DNA of 64,000 nt from Acytostelium subglobosum LB1 (lineage: Eukaryota > Evosea > Eumycetozoa > Acytosteliales > Acytosteliaceae): positions 682,001-746,000 of the forward strand of contig NW_012236522.1 in the NCBI RefSeq assembly GCF_000787575.1, read 5' to 3'. Within the stretch, counting starts at the first letter, position 1; the number at the start of each line of letters is the position of its first letter. The notes beneath the pieces are model-generated. The model searched no databases, was not told the DNA's origin, and saw only the letters and a program-made list of their open reading frames with translations. The translations under genes were made by a program, and so were the position numbers. Shown in pieces: positions 45,740 through 57,461 of this stretch.

Positions 45740-48700
45740 ATGGGTTTCACTGTAAGATCTATTGATGGATTGATGGATGATTGATGGGACTGGCTGACTA
45801 ACTGATTGATTGACACTATACACACACACACACAGCTGCTGGAGGATACGATTGAGATCAATCCATCAACACTTAGGAAATACAATCATAATATACATAC
45901 TTTACATACTTTATGTCTTTCACTTAATAATGCCCTGGAAGGTTCCAGGCATTATGTCAATCAGGTAGAATGTAAGGTTTTATTAAATAATCAACAGATT
46001 GGCGATCAATTTAGGACATATTGGATATGATATATATGGAATGATTCCAGACAATCACGATTGATCAATCAATCAAAGATGGGAATACTCATTCATTGAC
46101 ACATACACTCTATCTCTCTCTTTCTCTTCGAACACTTTCGCCATTATTACAGCATTTATGGTTTCATCATTTACATTGGCCAGTGACTTGCACAAGATTG
46201 GACTTCAGATACCTGATATTGGAGAGTTGTCAATAACAATGTCCCAAGTCAACAAGGAGGCCAATCAAAACCTTCCACAATCTTTGGTAAAACATTGACA
46301 TTTCCAAAATTATACAACATCCATCACTTTGGACTGGACTGGCGACTGGAATGGACGGCATCCTAACATATTCCATCACTTACAACATGAAATAGCGTGA
46401 ATGCAAGGTTGTCTTGGAGATATCAAATGAGAACCAGGTGTCAACCAATCACACAGACACTTTCAAGAACATCAAACAAGAGGTGGACAAGTATCTTGTA
46501 GAGTCCATCCAGAACAGACGTGAACTGAGACAACTGTTACAGAAGTATACCAACAACAAATCAACCACAGACAGTCAGCATGACAAGATATCAAATGTAA
46601 GGTGAATGGGATGGGATTGGATTGGATTGAATTGGATTGGAATCGAATGGACTGACTCATATCATATATCATTTTAGGTGATGGCTAAACTCAATCTATC
46701 GATGTGCCAGTATCAAAGATATATAACATTGTTGGAGAAGGAGTTGATTGACTTCTGTGGAACTAGACACAGGTACTTGTTGTCCTTGTCCAAACATGTA
46801 AGTGGAATGATTTATTGATTGATTGAATGAGATACTGACAGGATGATGATGATGTAGATATTGAACTTACAACATTTGGTACACTTTGGAAGAAAGATTG
46901 AGTCCAGCCCTGACTCGTCCAAGTCACTCAGCTCAAGTACATCATTCACACTCACCAACAACAACAATAACAATAACAAGTTGGAACAATCACCCAGCAA
47001 CTCATCAAACAGACTAATAGCAGTACCAACCAACTTCAAGGAGATAGTCAATCATCCAGTATTCCTAAAGGCATTCACAATGTTTGCCGAGAAACAGCAT
47101 GGTCTGGAGAACTTGCTGTTCTGGGTCGATGCAGACGCACTCAAGAAGCTGGAGGAGGGCCCCACCGCCAACAAGGACGCCGTGCGATCACACTTCTTCA
47201 ATCTGTACAATAACTACATCGTGGAGGGATCGACACTCGAGGTCAACATTGACGCCGAGTCTCGCAACGCCATTGAGACGCGTCGCGCCAGTCTCTTCAC
47301 TGACGACCACTTCCACCCATGTCTGGCTTCGGCCATCGACAACATTGAGTGCTTGCTCAACTACTCGATGGTGCCACACTTCTTCAAGAGCACGCTATAC
47401 AACGCCGCCGCCGCGGTCATGCTCAACAAGTCAACGCCCTTCCCCGTCGAAGCTGAGGGCATCACACACATTGTCGAGTCACTCGACTCTTTGATCACCA
47501 ATCCCATTGGACTTGAGCACTTCCTGGTCTACCTCTCGCGTGGCGCCACCACTCAGGTGTCGATGAACAACCCAACTCTGACCACTTCGACCGCGACCCC
47601 TGGCACTGGCACTCAATCATCTCAATCCCCACCATTGTCATCTTCGCCCTCTGGCATGCCCGCATCACCACGCACGATGGCTGCACTCTTGTCGCCATAC
47701 TCAATCTCATTCAGCGAAGCACGCAACATGGTGCTGTTCTACCTCGAGATCAAGAAGTTCTACGAACTCTCGGACGAGTATCTCGAACTGTACGCAACGG
47801 ATCTGTTCCGCGCGTTCTTGACGCCTGGCGCCGAGAAGGAGCTGTCCACATTCATCCCCACGCATTACAACACCACGCAACAAATGATCGCGTCAAAGAC
47901 TGTGACACGCGATATCTTCCAGCCGGTGCTCCAAGAGATCGTGCTGCACCTGACCAACACGCACTTCCCCGCCTTTGTCCACAGCCCCGTCTGCAAGGAG
48001 ATGTTGTATCGCGAGGACAAGATGATCAAGTATCAGGAGAAGGACAAGCGCAAGCCCGACGCCAAGATGGACCAGCAGTTTGAGCTGCTGTCCAAGGAGA
48101 AGCTCAAGGCTCCCGCCCCCACCCCATCGGGCACCGTGCGTCCGCAGGCGTCGTTCAAGCCCGCGGCCGGCCTGGCACCCATGCAGGAGAAGTCGAGATC
48201 GACGCAGCACTTTAAGGAGTTGCCGCCCGTGCCCGCTGGCGCCAAGCCAGAGTCGCCCGTGGTCAGGTCGCTGCCCAATCTCCCGCCCATCCCCGTGCCC
48301 ACACCACCATCGCGCAAGGTCGTTGTCAACGACTACATCCTGGCAACGTCCACGCCCAACCCCATGCCATTCTACTCGAGTGGCAGCAGTGGCTCGTTGT
48401 CCTCATCGCCGCTCAACACATCGGCCGTGCAGAAGCCCAATGATGTGTTCTGCACGATCCTCAGCGACTCGACGTGGCTGGATAGCTTCAAGCGATTCCT
48501 CAAGTCGGAGAAGTGCGAGGAGGTGTTGCTGTGCTGGATGGAGCTGGATCTGTACTGCCGCGTCAACAGCACGGCCAAGCTCACGATGGCCGGCGCACAG
48601 AACATCTATGACAACTTCTTCCAGGATGGCTCGCCGCTCGAAGTCAACATCGAGCCCGAGATCAAGCTGGAGGTGCGCGAGGCATTGCGTGCCAAGAACA

Positions 48701-48888
48701 TGGACGATGTTGAGCAGGGCATCCGATCATCATGGCAGGCCACCTTTGAGTTGTTGCGTATAGATTCATTCGGGCGATTCCAAAAGAGTGCCATTTACCG
48801 TGAAGTGTTGGGTCAGATGGGTGATCCAAGTGATCCCAAGAACACTGGCAAGAAGAAGTCGTCATCATCTTCATCATCAAAGAAGTAA
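45740..48888 (+). CDS. Triple-RGS protein with N-terminal helical (BAR-like) region
   Basis: Six exons: 45740-45751, 45836-45971, 46153-46286, 46396-46596, 46678-46797 and 46858-48888, about 877 residues, with phase kept at every join. Exon 1 codes only MGFT. Residues 1-215 are helical and charged with regular hydrophobics, like a BAR/AH coiled-coil dimer; this is a fold guess. RGS-like domain 1 spans about 265-400 (HPVFLKAFTMFAEKQHGLEN, LLFWVDADALKKL). A second, more divergent one lies at about 480-600 (LFYLEIKKFYELSDEYLELY), and a third at about 740-860 (TWLDSFKRFLKSEKCEEVLL). A proline-rich linker separates the last two. RGS domains speed GTP hydrolysis on G-alpha subunits, so gpaB (at 61017-62269) is a conceivable class of partner. 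A serine run ends the protein. Confidence 0.78.
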
Positions 48889-49728
48889 TCACCATCAATC
48901 AATCAATCACTTGATTACAACTTATCATTCATATATTTATATTATATTATATTATTATTAAAATAATCATTCCTGGATGGAACTATTCCAGTCTCACTTA
49001 CTCACACACTCAATCAATCAATCACACTTACTCACACTCACTCAATCAATCATTTACAATATCGGTTCCGACCTCGAGGATTATTATAATTATCATATAT
49101 CATTGTCGGCATGAACAAAAGTATGGATGATCCCCTGGTTGTCGGAGTAATTCAGGGTGACAAGACGAAAGGCGCCTGGTTTGAGAATAGGCCCATCCTA
49201 TTAAAAATCGTCTTTTCAGATAAATGAATGAGTCGTGACGCGTCATTGCCACAGTATCACTCGATCATTATTCGATCAATCAGTGCTCCACACTCTCCTC
49301 CACCACACACACACTCTTAACAATCACAATCAGTGAGGTGGTCAGCAAGGCCCAAAATAAAATAAAATTGAATCTCAATTCAAACTATCTTGTATCCAAA
49401 GATATTACTTGGTGTGGTCTAGTGGTGTGGTGAGGGTGTATCAGGTGTTACCTGAGCTAGCTCATTCAACTTGAGAAGGGGGCTCAAGAGCCTGAGGGGT
49501 TGGTCTTGCCAACCTCCAACCTCTATCTATCTCTTTCTCTCTCACTCTTTAAATAATAACTCATTGTTTGTTTGATATACTACTACTATTACATGTACAC
49601 ACATACACACCATTCATTCATTCATACATCGATCAATCAATCAAACATTCAATCATTCAATCATTCAATCAAACAATCAAACAGTTCTATATTTATACAG
49701 GTATCACAAGTAATAGAGAGGAAGTAGA
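48889..49728. other. intergenic region with hairpin cluster
   Basis: 840 bases between two plus-strand genes. It includes TCAA repeats at the start, a mixed-composition stretch at about 49060-49200, a cluster of four consecutive perfect inverted repeats at 49441-49514, and TCAA/TTCA repeats just before the next gene. No protein gene is seen. Confidence 0.45.
49441..49514. repeat. cluster of four tandem short hairpins
   Basis: In order: TCAGGT/ACCTGA (49441-49455, loop GTT), the 12-base palindrome TGAGCTAGCTCA (49453-49464), CTTGAG/CTCAAG (49470-49488, loop AAGGGGG) and GGTTGG/CCAACC (49498-49514, loop TCTTG). The last stem extends by one wobble and one normal pair. It lies about 215 bases before the talin/plastin start. 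Confidence 0.6.
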
Positions 49729-52700
49729 ATGTCGAGTGGCGATGCTATTGTGTTAAAGGTTCGCTTGGTCGACAAGAAGGTATTCAAGAAGTTCAATTTC
49801 TTCTCAAAGAAGTCTGTTAGGGACGCCAGATTACATATATCAAAGGAGTTGGAAGTGGATCCTGATCAATATGGACTCTTCCTACCACCACGTGACGACC
49901 AGAATGGTATCTGGTTCCGTGACGACTATCCATTGGACTTTTATGGTCTCGAAGGCGAGAGTGATCAAAAGGAATCAATGATGTTCAGTTCAAAGGCTGA
50001 GGCTCCAACAATGGTATGTCTCTTTGTGTCTGTCCCTGTGTCATGGTCCTTGTACAATTGCTAATCATTCAATCAATCAAACAATTAAAAGGAATTTGTT
50101 GAGTTCAAGAAGAGGTTCAGACCAATCAAGGTTGCCAAAGGTGACAATCAATTCAAGACAGTGATGGTCGATGACACAATGAATGTTGCCGATGTCATCA
50201 ATACCATCATTCCACAAATAACAACTTCAAGCTACATCTCAGAGACAGAGTTATTCGCAATGAGTGAGGATGAAGGTATGTATACCATCCTCTCGCACGT
50301 CCATTGACCAGGTGACTAACATACTCGGACACTTTTAGTCGAGGTATTGTCAGGTGATATGACAATTAGAGAACAAGGATATGTTGGAGAGTGCACGACA
50401 GGATTGTTTAAGTCGGCCAAGGGCGATATTAACTTGTTTGTGATGGTGCCATTCTTGGAGGGATGGGTACTTCGTAAGCGTGGAGGCAACATCATGAAGG
50501 GTCTAAAGAATTGGAACAAACGATGGTACACACTCAAGAAGAACAAGCTTATCTATCACCGAGCCAAAGGCTTTGGCCCAGAGATGGGTTGTATATTAAT
50601 GAAGACCGTTCAAGCCGTGCGTCCATCCAAAGATCTAACAGACATACCATCAAAGTATCACAAGGTAAGTGTTGTTAAGATAGTTGTTTGATTGATTGAT
50701 TGATTGGACGCGTCCACTAACTTATGCATCCAATCTAGTCATGCTTTGAGATTGTTACACCTGCCAGAACATTTGTTATGCTGGCCAACAGCGCAAATGA
50801 GATGAAGATGTGGGTAGAGACATTGGACTTCTCGCGTAGGATGTTTGCCTATGAGACACACTTCTTTGGAATCGCCCAAAAGGGTTCAAGACTGTCAATG
50901 GCCATTGGTGCTGGATCAAGCTCATCATCATTGGACCTGTTCAAGGATGTCGATCAGGAGGAGTTCAACAAACGTCGCGAACAGGAGGAGAAGGAGAAGA
51001 AGCAACGAATGGAAGAAGAGGAGGCTCAGAGACGCGAGGAGCAGCGACTGGAGGAGGAACGTCTGGAGAAGGAGCGCATCCAACGCGAAGAGGAAGCCGC
51101 CAAACAAAAGGCCTTGGAGGACGAGGAGCACAGACGCCAGCACGAGGAGTTCATGGAGAAGCAGAAGCAGTTGGAGTTGGAGAAGCAGCGACAGCTGCAA
51201 GAACAGATCGAGGAGGACAGGAGGCTGGACCTGCTCATGCAGGCCATGGAGATGCAGAACGAAGAACGCGAAAAGCTCAAGGAGGAGCAGGAGAAGAAGG
51301 AGGCCGAGCGATTGGAGCAGGCCAAGAAGATGGAGGAAGAGGAAGAGCTGCTCAGGAAGGAGATGGAGAGATTGGAGCAAGAGAGGATAGAGATGGAGAA
51401 GCTGCAACAAGAGAGAGTGGAGCAGGAGGCCAGACGAAAGGAGGAAGAGGAGCGCGCGGCAGCCGAGCGTCTGCGCGAAGAAGAGGAGCGCAAGAAGGAG
51501 GAGGAGCGTCTGGAGGCCATGCGCATCGAGGAAGAGGAAAGACGTCTGGAGCAAGAGAGGCTCGAGGAGGAGAACCTGCTGGAGCAGATCGAGAAGGAGA
51601 ACCAGGAGGAAGAGGAACGACAACTGATTGCCAAGCGACTCAAGTCAATGCAAGCCCGTCTCGATGGTGTCGGAGCCGAGCTGCCCGAGCTCAAGTTCCT
51701 ACTCCAAGATGCCACCGTTTCAACCCCAGAGAGTCTCCTAATCTCCTGGGCCAACTATATAACTGCCGATTGTAAATTAAGCAAGCCATTGATTAACCTC
51801 ACCGCGGTCGAGGCTGTATGTATCCCAACCATCATCCACCCATCAATCAATCAACATCACTTGCTAACTCAATCAATCAAATCAATTAGAACCTTGAGAA
51901 ATATACTCATTTGTTACATAAATTGGATCCAGAGTCCTTCTCCCTGAAAGCACTGGAGCTGGAATCGAATGTGGAGAAGGCTGAGCTCATTGTGCGTGAG
52001 CTGAATGAGTATGGCGTGCAGTCGATCACCGTCGAGCATCTGTTGTCTGACAATGCCGAGACTCAGTTGAGTGCACTGCTGACCATCTACGAAGAGGTGG
52101 GCGGAAACTGGCAAGACGAGTTCCAGACCCAAGTTGTGTCCAAGCGTCTCTTTGCCACCAAGTACCTCACTCACATTCTACAGAACTCGCCCATCGCCGA
52201 CAAGCTACCTCAATCACCGTTCGAAATGATCAAGGCCATCTTGGATGGACAACTACTTTGGTAAGTGATACTGACCATTGATCAATCATTCCATACACTC
52301 ACTAACTCATCCCATCTACTCTACCTATTCAGCCAATTGATAAACAACATATTCCCAGGTACTTTGGACGAACGAGTAGTCCAGAGGAATGCCGAGAAAC
52401 AATCAACAAGGTCCAACTTGTTCATCGCAATCAACGCCTCACGATCATTGGGCGCCAAACATGAAGCGATCACTGTAGAGAAGTTACAGGCACTGAATCC
52501 ATCCGACCTACACAACATTGTTTGGGAGATTGTAGAGTGTTGTCTATTGCAGGCGGCCGACCCATCCAAGCAACGCTCACTGTTCCATCTGATGAGAGCA
52601 GAGACTCGTAACAACTTCCGCAAGTTGGAGACCGAGAAGATCATGCTACGTTGGTTCAATCATCATTTGAGGAGGATATGCAACCGCCAGATCAACAACT

Positions 52701-53872
52701 TCTCGGACGACGTTGAGGACTGCGAGAACTATGCCTACCTCTTTGAGGCCATCGCCCCAGCCATCAGTCGCAAGGACGAGATACTCAACGAGAGCGACTG
52801 GGAGAAGCGCGCACAGATTGTTTTGGAGATGGCCACCAAGCTTGGATGCATGCCACTGTTGACGCCACGCGACATTGTCGAGACCGAGAACAGCAAGATG
52901 AATCTATTGTTTGTGGCCGACATTATGCGCGTCTGTCTGGCATTGCCAGTCTACAAGTTTGGCATCGACGATCAGCTGCACGACCAGGTTGAGAAGTCTA
53001 GCGAGCAGAGCAACAACGACGAGGAGCTGCTCGATTGGATCAACCAGATGAAGCTGGGCGTCGAGGCCACCAGTCTGCTGGACAGCTTCAACGATGGCAC
53101 ACTCTTCTTGAAGGTGTTTGACAAGGTGTTGCCCGCGGGCACCGTCGATCCCAAGAAGCTAAAGATCCAACCAAACAGTGTGTTTAAGAAGCTGGAGCTG
53201 TTCAACTACACAATGGAGATCTGTCACAAGTTCAAACTGAACGTGGCGGGCATTGCCGGTACCGACCTGCTCAATGGCGACATTCGTTCAAACCGTGCCA
53301 TCCTGAATCAAGTGAGACGTTACCTTGGTGACAAGGTCACGATCGGAGTGGTCACTGCACATCAGACGGCCGCGCTCAAGTGGGCCAACAGTAAGGTCAA
53401 CTTTGAGACGACCAAGGTCAAGCCTATCCAATCGTTCAAGGATCAATTCCTGCAGGACAGCTTGTTCTTCCTCGAGTTGCTAGAGGCACTGCACCCCAAC
53501 ACTGTGGAGAAGGTCAATGTCCAGGTCGGAACAATATTGGCCGAGGAGTTGCTAGAGTCCAATGCACGATACTTCCTTACATTGTCGTGGAGTGTTGGAT
53601 ATCCATTCCAAGTTCTCTGGGAAGATGTTGTCAAGGTGCGATCAAAATGTATCAAGCATATTGTAGAGACATTCCAATCAACACATACTTTATTGACTGT
53701 AGTCAGTTGCAGTCACAGCAACAGTAGCAGTAGCATCAGCAGCGATCAACAACAACAACAACAACAGTCTTTGGCCTTGGCCCCTACTACTTCTTCTTCT
53801 TCTTCTGATCTATCACCATCACCATCTCCTGCTCTCAACAACATCAATGTTGTACTAAATAATCAACCATAA
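49729..53872 (+). CDS. Talin-head/PH/fimbrin-type CH-domain chimera
   Basis: Six exons: 49729-50013, 50092-50275, 50339-50664, 50739-51815, 51890-52260 and 52333-53872, 1260 residues. Residues 1-90 resemble the talin F0 ubiquitin-like domain (DPDQYGLFLPPRDDQNGIWF, then DYPLDFY). Residues 95-190 resemble F1 (RFRPIKVAKGDNQFKTVMVD). A PH domain follows at about 195-310 (EGWVLRKRGG, WNKRWYTLKKNKLIYH, ANEMKMWVETLDF). Residues 335-590 are an E/K/R/Q-rich single helix. Four CH domains fill about 610-1215, closely like fimbrin/plastin: HNIVWEIVECCLLQ, IMLRWFNHHLRRI, LLDWINQMK and AALKWANSKVNF. Fimbrin CH pairs crosslink actin; talin heads and PH domains bind membranes or integrin-like tails. A membrane-to-actin linker is inferred. 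A Q/S-rich tail ends it. All joins keep the frame. Confidence 0.85.
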
Positions 53873-53954
53873 ATCTTCCATCAATCTATAACATCATCAC
53901 AATCACTTCATCTTCTTCCTTCGCAAACATTAGTCTCCCAATCAGAAACATGAA

Positions 53955-54460
53955 ATTCAACTGAGTGCTTTGATGTTCCATTCTCTGACATTGATGCCAG
54001 TGTGTTGCTTCACCAAGTCTAAGACTGGGCGCATGGCTTCTGGTCACTTGTGGCATTCAAGAAATGATTGTAGGCTAGTCTGTGCTGGGGTTTCCACAGA
54101 TTTCTGGGAGATCTTGAGGCTCAGGATAACCCTGATCTGCCATTGTCCCTTGGTCATCTGATTGAGCGAATACTTTGACTTCCAGATGATGGTTTAGATG
54201 TCTTTCAGACTAAGGGTGATTGGACGTCTGTTGGCAATATCCATTTTCGGAGATTTCTAGGTTGGTGCCACATTATTTTTAAGTTTTAATATTGGCTATC
54301 ATTTATTGGAACAATGTTTGACCATATGGTCAAACCATTTAAAAACCAAGTATTTGTTGATAGTTGGCGGCAGAGGCGGAAGACGGATGTCGCTGTTGCG
54401 AGTGCTGAGGTGCCACTTGGTAGTGAACTCGGCCATCTCATTCATGATGTTGACTGGTTT
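53955..54460 (-). pseudogene. decayed coding remnant, possibly from a mobile element
   Basis: On the minus strand several stretches translate into protein-like sequence with normal codon usage (for example NEMAEFTTKWHLSTRN, DIRLPPLPPTINKYLVF and, further on, NRRPITLSLKDI), but the frame is broken at several points and no full gene can be read. The family is not recognised. Its place just downstream of a tRNA gene, with homopolymer A/T runs nearby, would suit the tRNA-targeted non-LTR retroelements known from dictyostelids, but this is a guess. Confidence 0.3.
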
Positions 54461-54599
54461 TTTTTTTTTTTTTTTTTGACTAGAGTGGAAGTTTATTATT
54501 ATTGAAAAAAAATTGGCGTCATTGACTGGTTAAGGAGTATCGTACACCAAGAAGACGCCGCTCCAGGCCCAGGGCAAAAAAAAAATCCTTTAAAAAGGA

Positions 54600-54604
54600 A
54601 AAAG
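54600..54604 (-). terminator. Pol III T-run terminator of tRNA-Tyr
   Basis: A run of five T on the minus strand, immediately after the tRNA 3' end. Confidence 0.6.
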
Positions 54605-54605
54605 T

Positions 54606-54691
54606 TCCGACTTGCCAGAATCGAACTAGCGACCTTTTGATTACTTTGTTTACTCTACAGTCAAACACTCTACCAATTGAGTTAAAGTCGG
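54606..54691 (-). tRNA. tRNA-Tyr (GUA) with 13-base intron
   Basis: Reading the minus strand from 54691: a 7-bp acceptor stem CCGACTT/AAGTCGG with discriminator A; D-arm ACTC-AATTGGTA-GAGT; anticodon stem TTTGA/TCAAA; T-arm GCTAG-TTCGATT-CTGGC. The anticodon loop reads CTGTAGA after removal of a 13-base intron (54642-54654) placed one base 3' of the anticodon, the canonical position, giving anticodon GTA. The C1-G72 pair and the obligatory intron are typical of eukaryotic tRNA-Tyr. The mature length is 73 before CCA. The sequence carries no encoded CCA. A TTTTT Pol III terminator follows directly on the minus strand (about 54600-54604). Confidence 0.95.
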
Positions 54692-55628
54692 TGATATTTG
54701 AGGAAAATCAAATTCTCCTCACTTATTTCGAAAAGTTTTGGACATTAAAAACTAATTAAACTAAATTCAGGATTTGGCTTTCTTGAATTATAGGATTCAA
54801 GGTAAATTACAGGACCCTCGTGCAATGGAGTTCACTGACTTTGAAGATTGAATTTACTGTTTCACATGAGAAAATAAGTCAATTAATTATGTATTCTAGA
54901 ATGAGATAAATGAAAAGTGTGTAAACAATCTTTATTATTATTGTTGGAATGAATAATGTGATCGATCATTATCTGGAGAGAGGACTGTGAATTGAAGAAG
55001 GGAGGGGAGTTAGATAATTGTTGTATATTATGTTGAATGATTGTGTTGTGATTGAAGTCAAGGTTGATGATGTTTGATTAAGGTCAGAGTAACTATGAAT
55101 CAATTGAATTTAAGATCATCAACTTGAGCCAAACGACCAACCCAAAACGGATTGATCATTTGATTATGTCAAAGGTTTTATCATCATCCTAATCAAACAT
55201 CGTTCCTTGCTTCATATCGATCATTCACAATAATATGTATATGTTTGTTACTTACAAGTAGAGATAGGTCGTGAATGATTGAAAGATGAGACTCGCTCGT
55301 TTCTGTACTCCTTCTCCCTTTGAAACTCTACAATATTGGAAAAAATTGACTTGAAAAATAACAAGAAGTTCTGAAAGTAACCCAAGTCAAAGGTTGACTT
55401 GAACATGCTCAAAGTCAAACATTCAAGTTTGATGATGTGTGGGTGGGAAGAGCATGAATGAATGTGTTTACTTTCAATCTGCAGAGGGCATCTCCAACAC
55501 CAAACATCATAATCATTCATTGCCCATCAATCATTCATTCATTAATTCATTCTTCATACTTGTATTTTAATTATACACAACTCTTACCCATCATCTTATA
55601 CTTATATATATTAATTGTATAATAAACA
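54692..55628. other. intergenic region, no gene seen
   Basis: About 940 AT-rich bases between tRNA-Tyr and Sec61-alpha. The minus-strand frame at 55248-55520 has no coding bias. It probably holds the sec61a promoter. Confidence 0.45.
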
Positions 55629-57214
55629 ATGGGCTTCAGATTCTTGGATATTGTGAAGCCATTCTCTCACCTCATTCCAGAGGTGGCTCAACCAGATAGA
55701 AAGGTATAACTCAATCAGTCATTCAATCATTAATCAATCAATCAATCTTGTAAGCCATCTCAACTCACACATCATCATACCTATTTGTTTAGATTCCATT
55801 CCGTGAGAAGGTTCTATGGACGGCAATGTGTTTGTTTGTGTACTTGGTGTGCAGTCAGGTGCCACTGTACGGTATTAGATCGAATGATTCCTCTGATCCA
55901 TTCTACTGGATGAAGGTTATCATGGCCTCGAACAGAGGTACTCTTATGGAGTTGGGTATTGGACCAATCGTCACATCTGGCATGGTCATTCAATTGTTGG
56001 CCGGTGCCAAGCTTATCGAAGTCGATCAGTCCGTCAAGGAGGATCGTGATCTCTTCTCTGCCGCTCAAAAGTGTAAGTTTCATTCAATCATTCAATCATT
56101 CAATCAATCAATCTGATCACTTTACTCACTCTTAATCAATCACTTAGTGTTCGGTATGTTGATCTGTATTGGACAAGGAACAGCTTACATTTGGTCTGGA
56201 ACGTACGGTGACCCCGCCACTTTGGGCTTTGGTAACGCTTTGCTCATTATTCTGCAGTTGTTCTTTGCCGGCATTATTGTTATGTTGCTGGACGAGTTGC
56301 TCCAGAAGGGCTACGGCATTGGATCAGGTATCTCATTGTTCATCGCCACTAACATCTGTGAGAGCATCATTTGGAAGACATTCTCGCCAACCACCATCAA
56401 CACTGGCCGTGGCACCGAGTTTGAGGGCGCCATCATTGCCCTCTTCCACCTGCTGTTGACCCGTACCGACAAGGTCCGTGCCCTGAAGGAGGCCTTCTAC
56501 AGACAGAACCTGCCCAACGTCACCAACTTGATGGCCACCATCTTTATCTTCTTGGTCGTCATCTACTTCCAGGGATTCCGTGTCGACCTCCCAGTCAAGA
56601 GCTCCCGCGTCCGTGGCCAGTCTGGCTCATACCCAATCAAGCTGTTCTACACCTCGAACATCCCAATCATCCTGCAGTCGGCCTTGGTCAGCAACCTCTA
56701 CTTTGTGTCGCAGCTGTTGTACCGCCGTTTCCCCGAGAACATCCTGATCAACTTGATTGGCTCGTGGAGAATGACCGACTATGGTGGAATGATCCCAACC
56801 GGAGGTATCACCTACTACATCTCGCCCCCACACAACATGTCTGCCGTCGTGGCCGACCCCATGCACGCACTGTGCTACATCGTCTTCATGCTGACCTCTT
56901 GTGCTCTGTTCTCCAAGGTCTGGATCGAGGTCAGTGGCTCATCAGCCCGTGACGTTGCCAAGCAGCTGCGCGACCAACAGATGACCATCAAGGGTTACCG
57001 TGACTCCATGTTGGTCAAGGAGTTGAACCGTTACATCCCCACCGCCGCCGCCTTTGGAGGTCTTTGCATTGGTGCCTTGACCGTCATTGCCGACTTTATG
57101 GGTGCCATCGGATCCGGTACCGGTATCCTCTTGGCCGTCACCATCATCTACCAATACTTTGAGACATTCGTCAAGGAGCAGCAAGACTTTGGTGGATTGG
57201 CTGGTTTGTTCTAA
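55629..57214 (+). CDS. sec61a: Sec61 translocon alpha subunit
   Basis: Three exons: 55629-55703, 55793-56072 and 56148-57214, 473 residues, the family length. It forms the ER protein-conducting channel with Sec61-beta and gamma. Recognisable blocks are [40 protein letters not shown] with PLYGI, the plug-region [38 protein letters not shown], and the ribosome-binding loops with [16 protein letters not shown] and [13 protein letters not shown]. Ten transmembrane segments are expected and visible as hydrophobic stretches. Codon use is strongly biased (GCC, ATC, GTC), as in highly expressed genes. An AATAAA lies 28 bases after the stop. Confidence 0.97.
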
Positions 57215-57241
57215 GCGCGCACAAATAGACAAGTTCGATTC

Positions 57242-57247
57242 AATAAA
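57242..57247 (+). promoter_or_regulatory. polyadenylation signal for sec61a
   Basis: AATAAA 28 bases downstream of the stop codon, the only hexamer nearby. Confidence 0.6.
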
Positions 57248-57461
57248 GCATTCCATAGTATCTTGGAATGTGTTGTTAAAACGCATAATCATGATGATTC
57301 TGATCACTTCGATGGGTCATTGTTATAACTTTAATAATATTAATACACTCTTGTGATGTGTTGTGTCAATCCAAGCCAAGCTGGCGACTGGAAGTGAGTG
57401 ATGGTGAACCTGTACAATGTATTGGAATAATTCCCAATCAATCGATCAATCAAACAATCGA

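Larger units (their letters stand above)
53873..54605. other. spacer downstream of tRNA-Tyr holding a coding remnant
   Basis: About 730 bases. The part at 53955-54460 reads like decayed coding sequence on the minus strand (listed separately). A T18 run lies at about 54461-54478 and an A10 run at about 54576-54585. Confidence 0.4.

Noticed and set aside
45740-48888. A separate gene for the helical exons 45836-46797 apart from the RGS exon
   Set aside because: Phase is kept through all joins, with good donors and acceptors, and no stop or polyadenylation signal lies between them.
50928-51754. Long minus-strand open frames rich in leucine or serine
   Set aside because: They are antisense shadows of the E/K/R-rich helix of the plus-strand gene; their composition follows from its codons.
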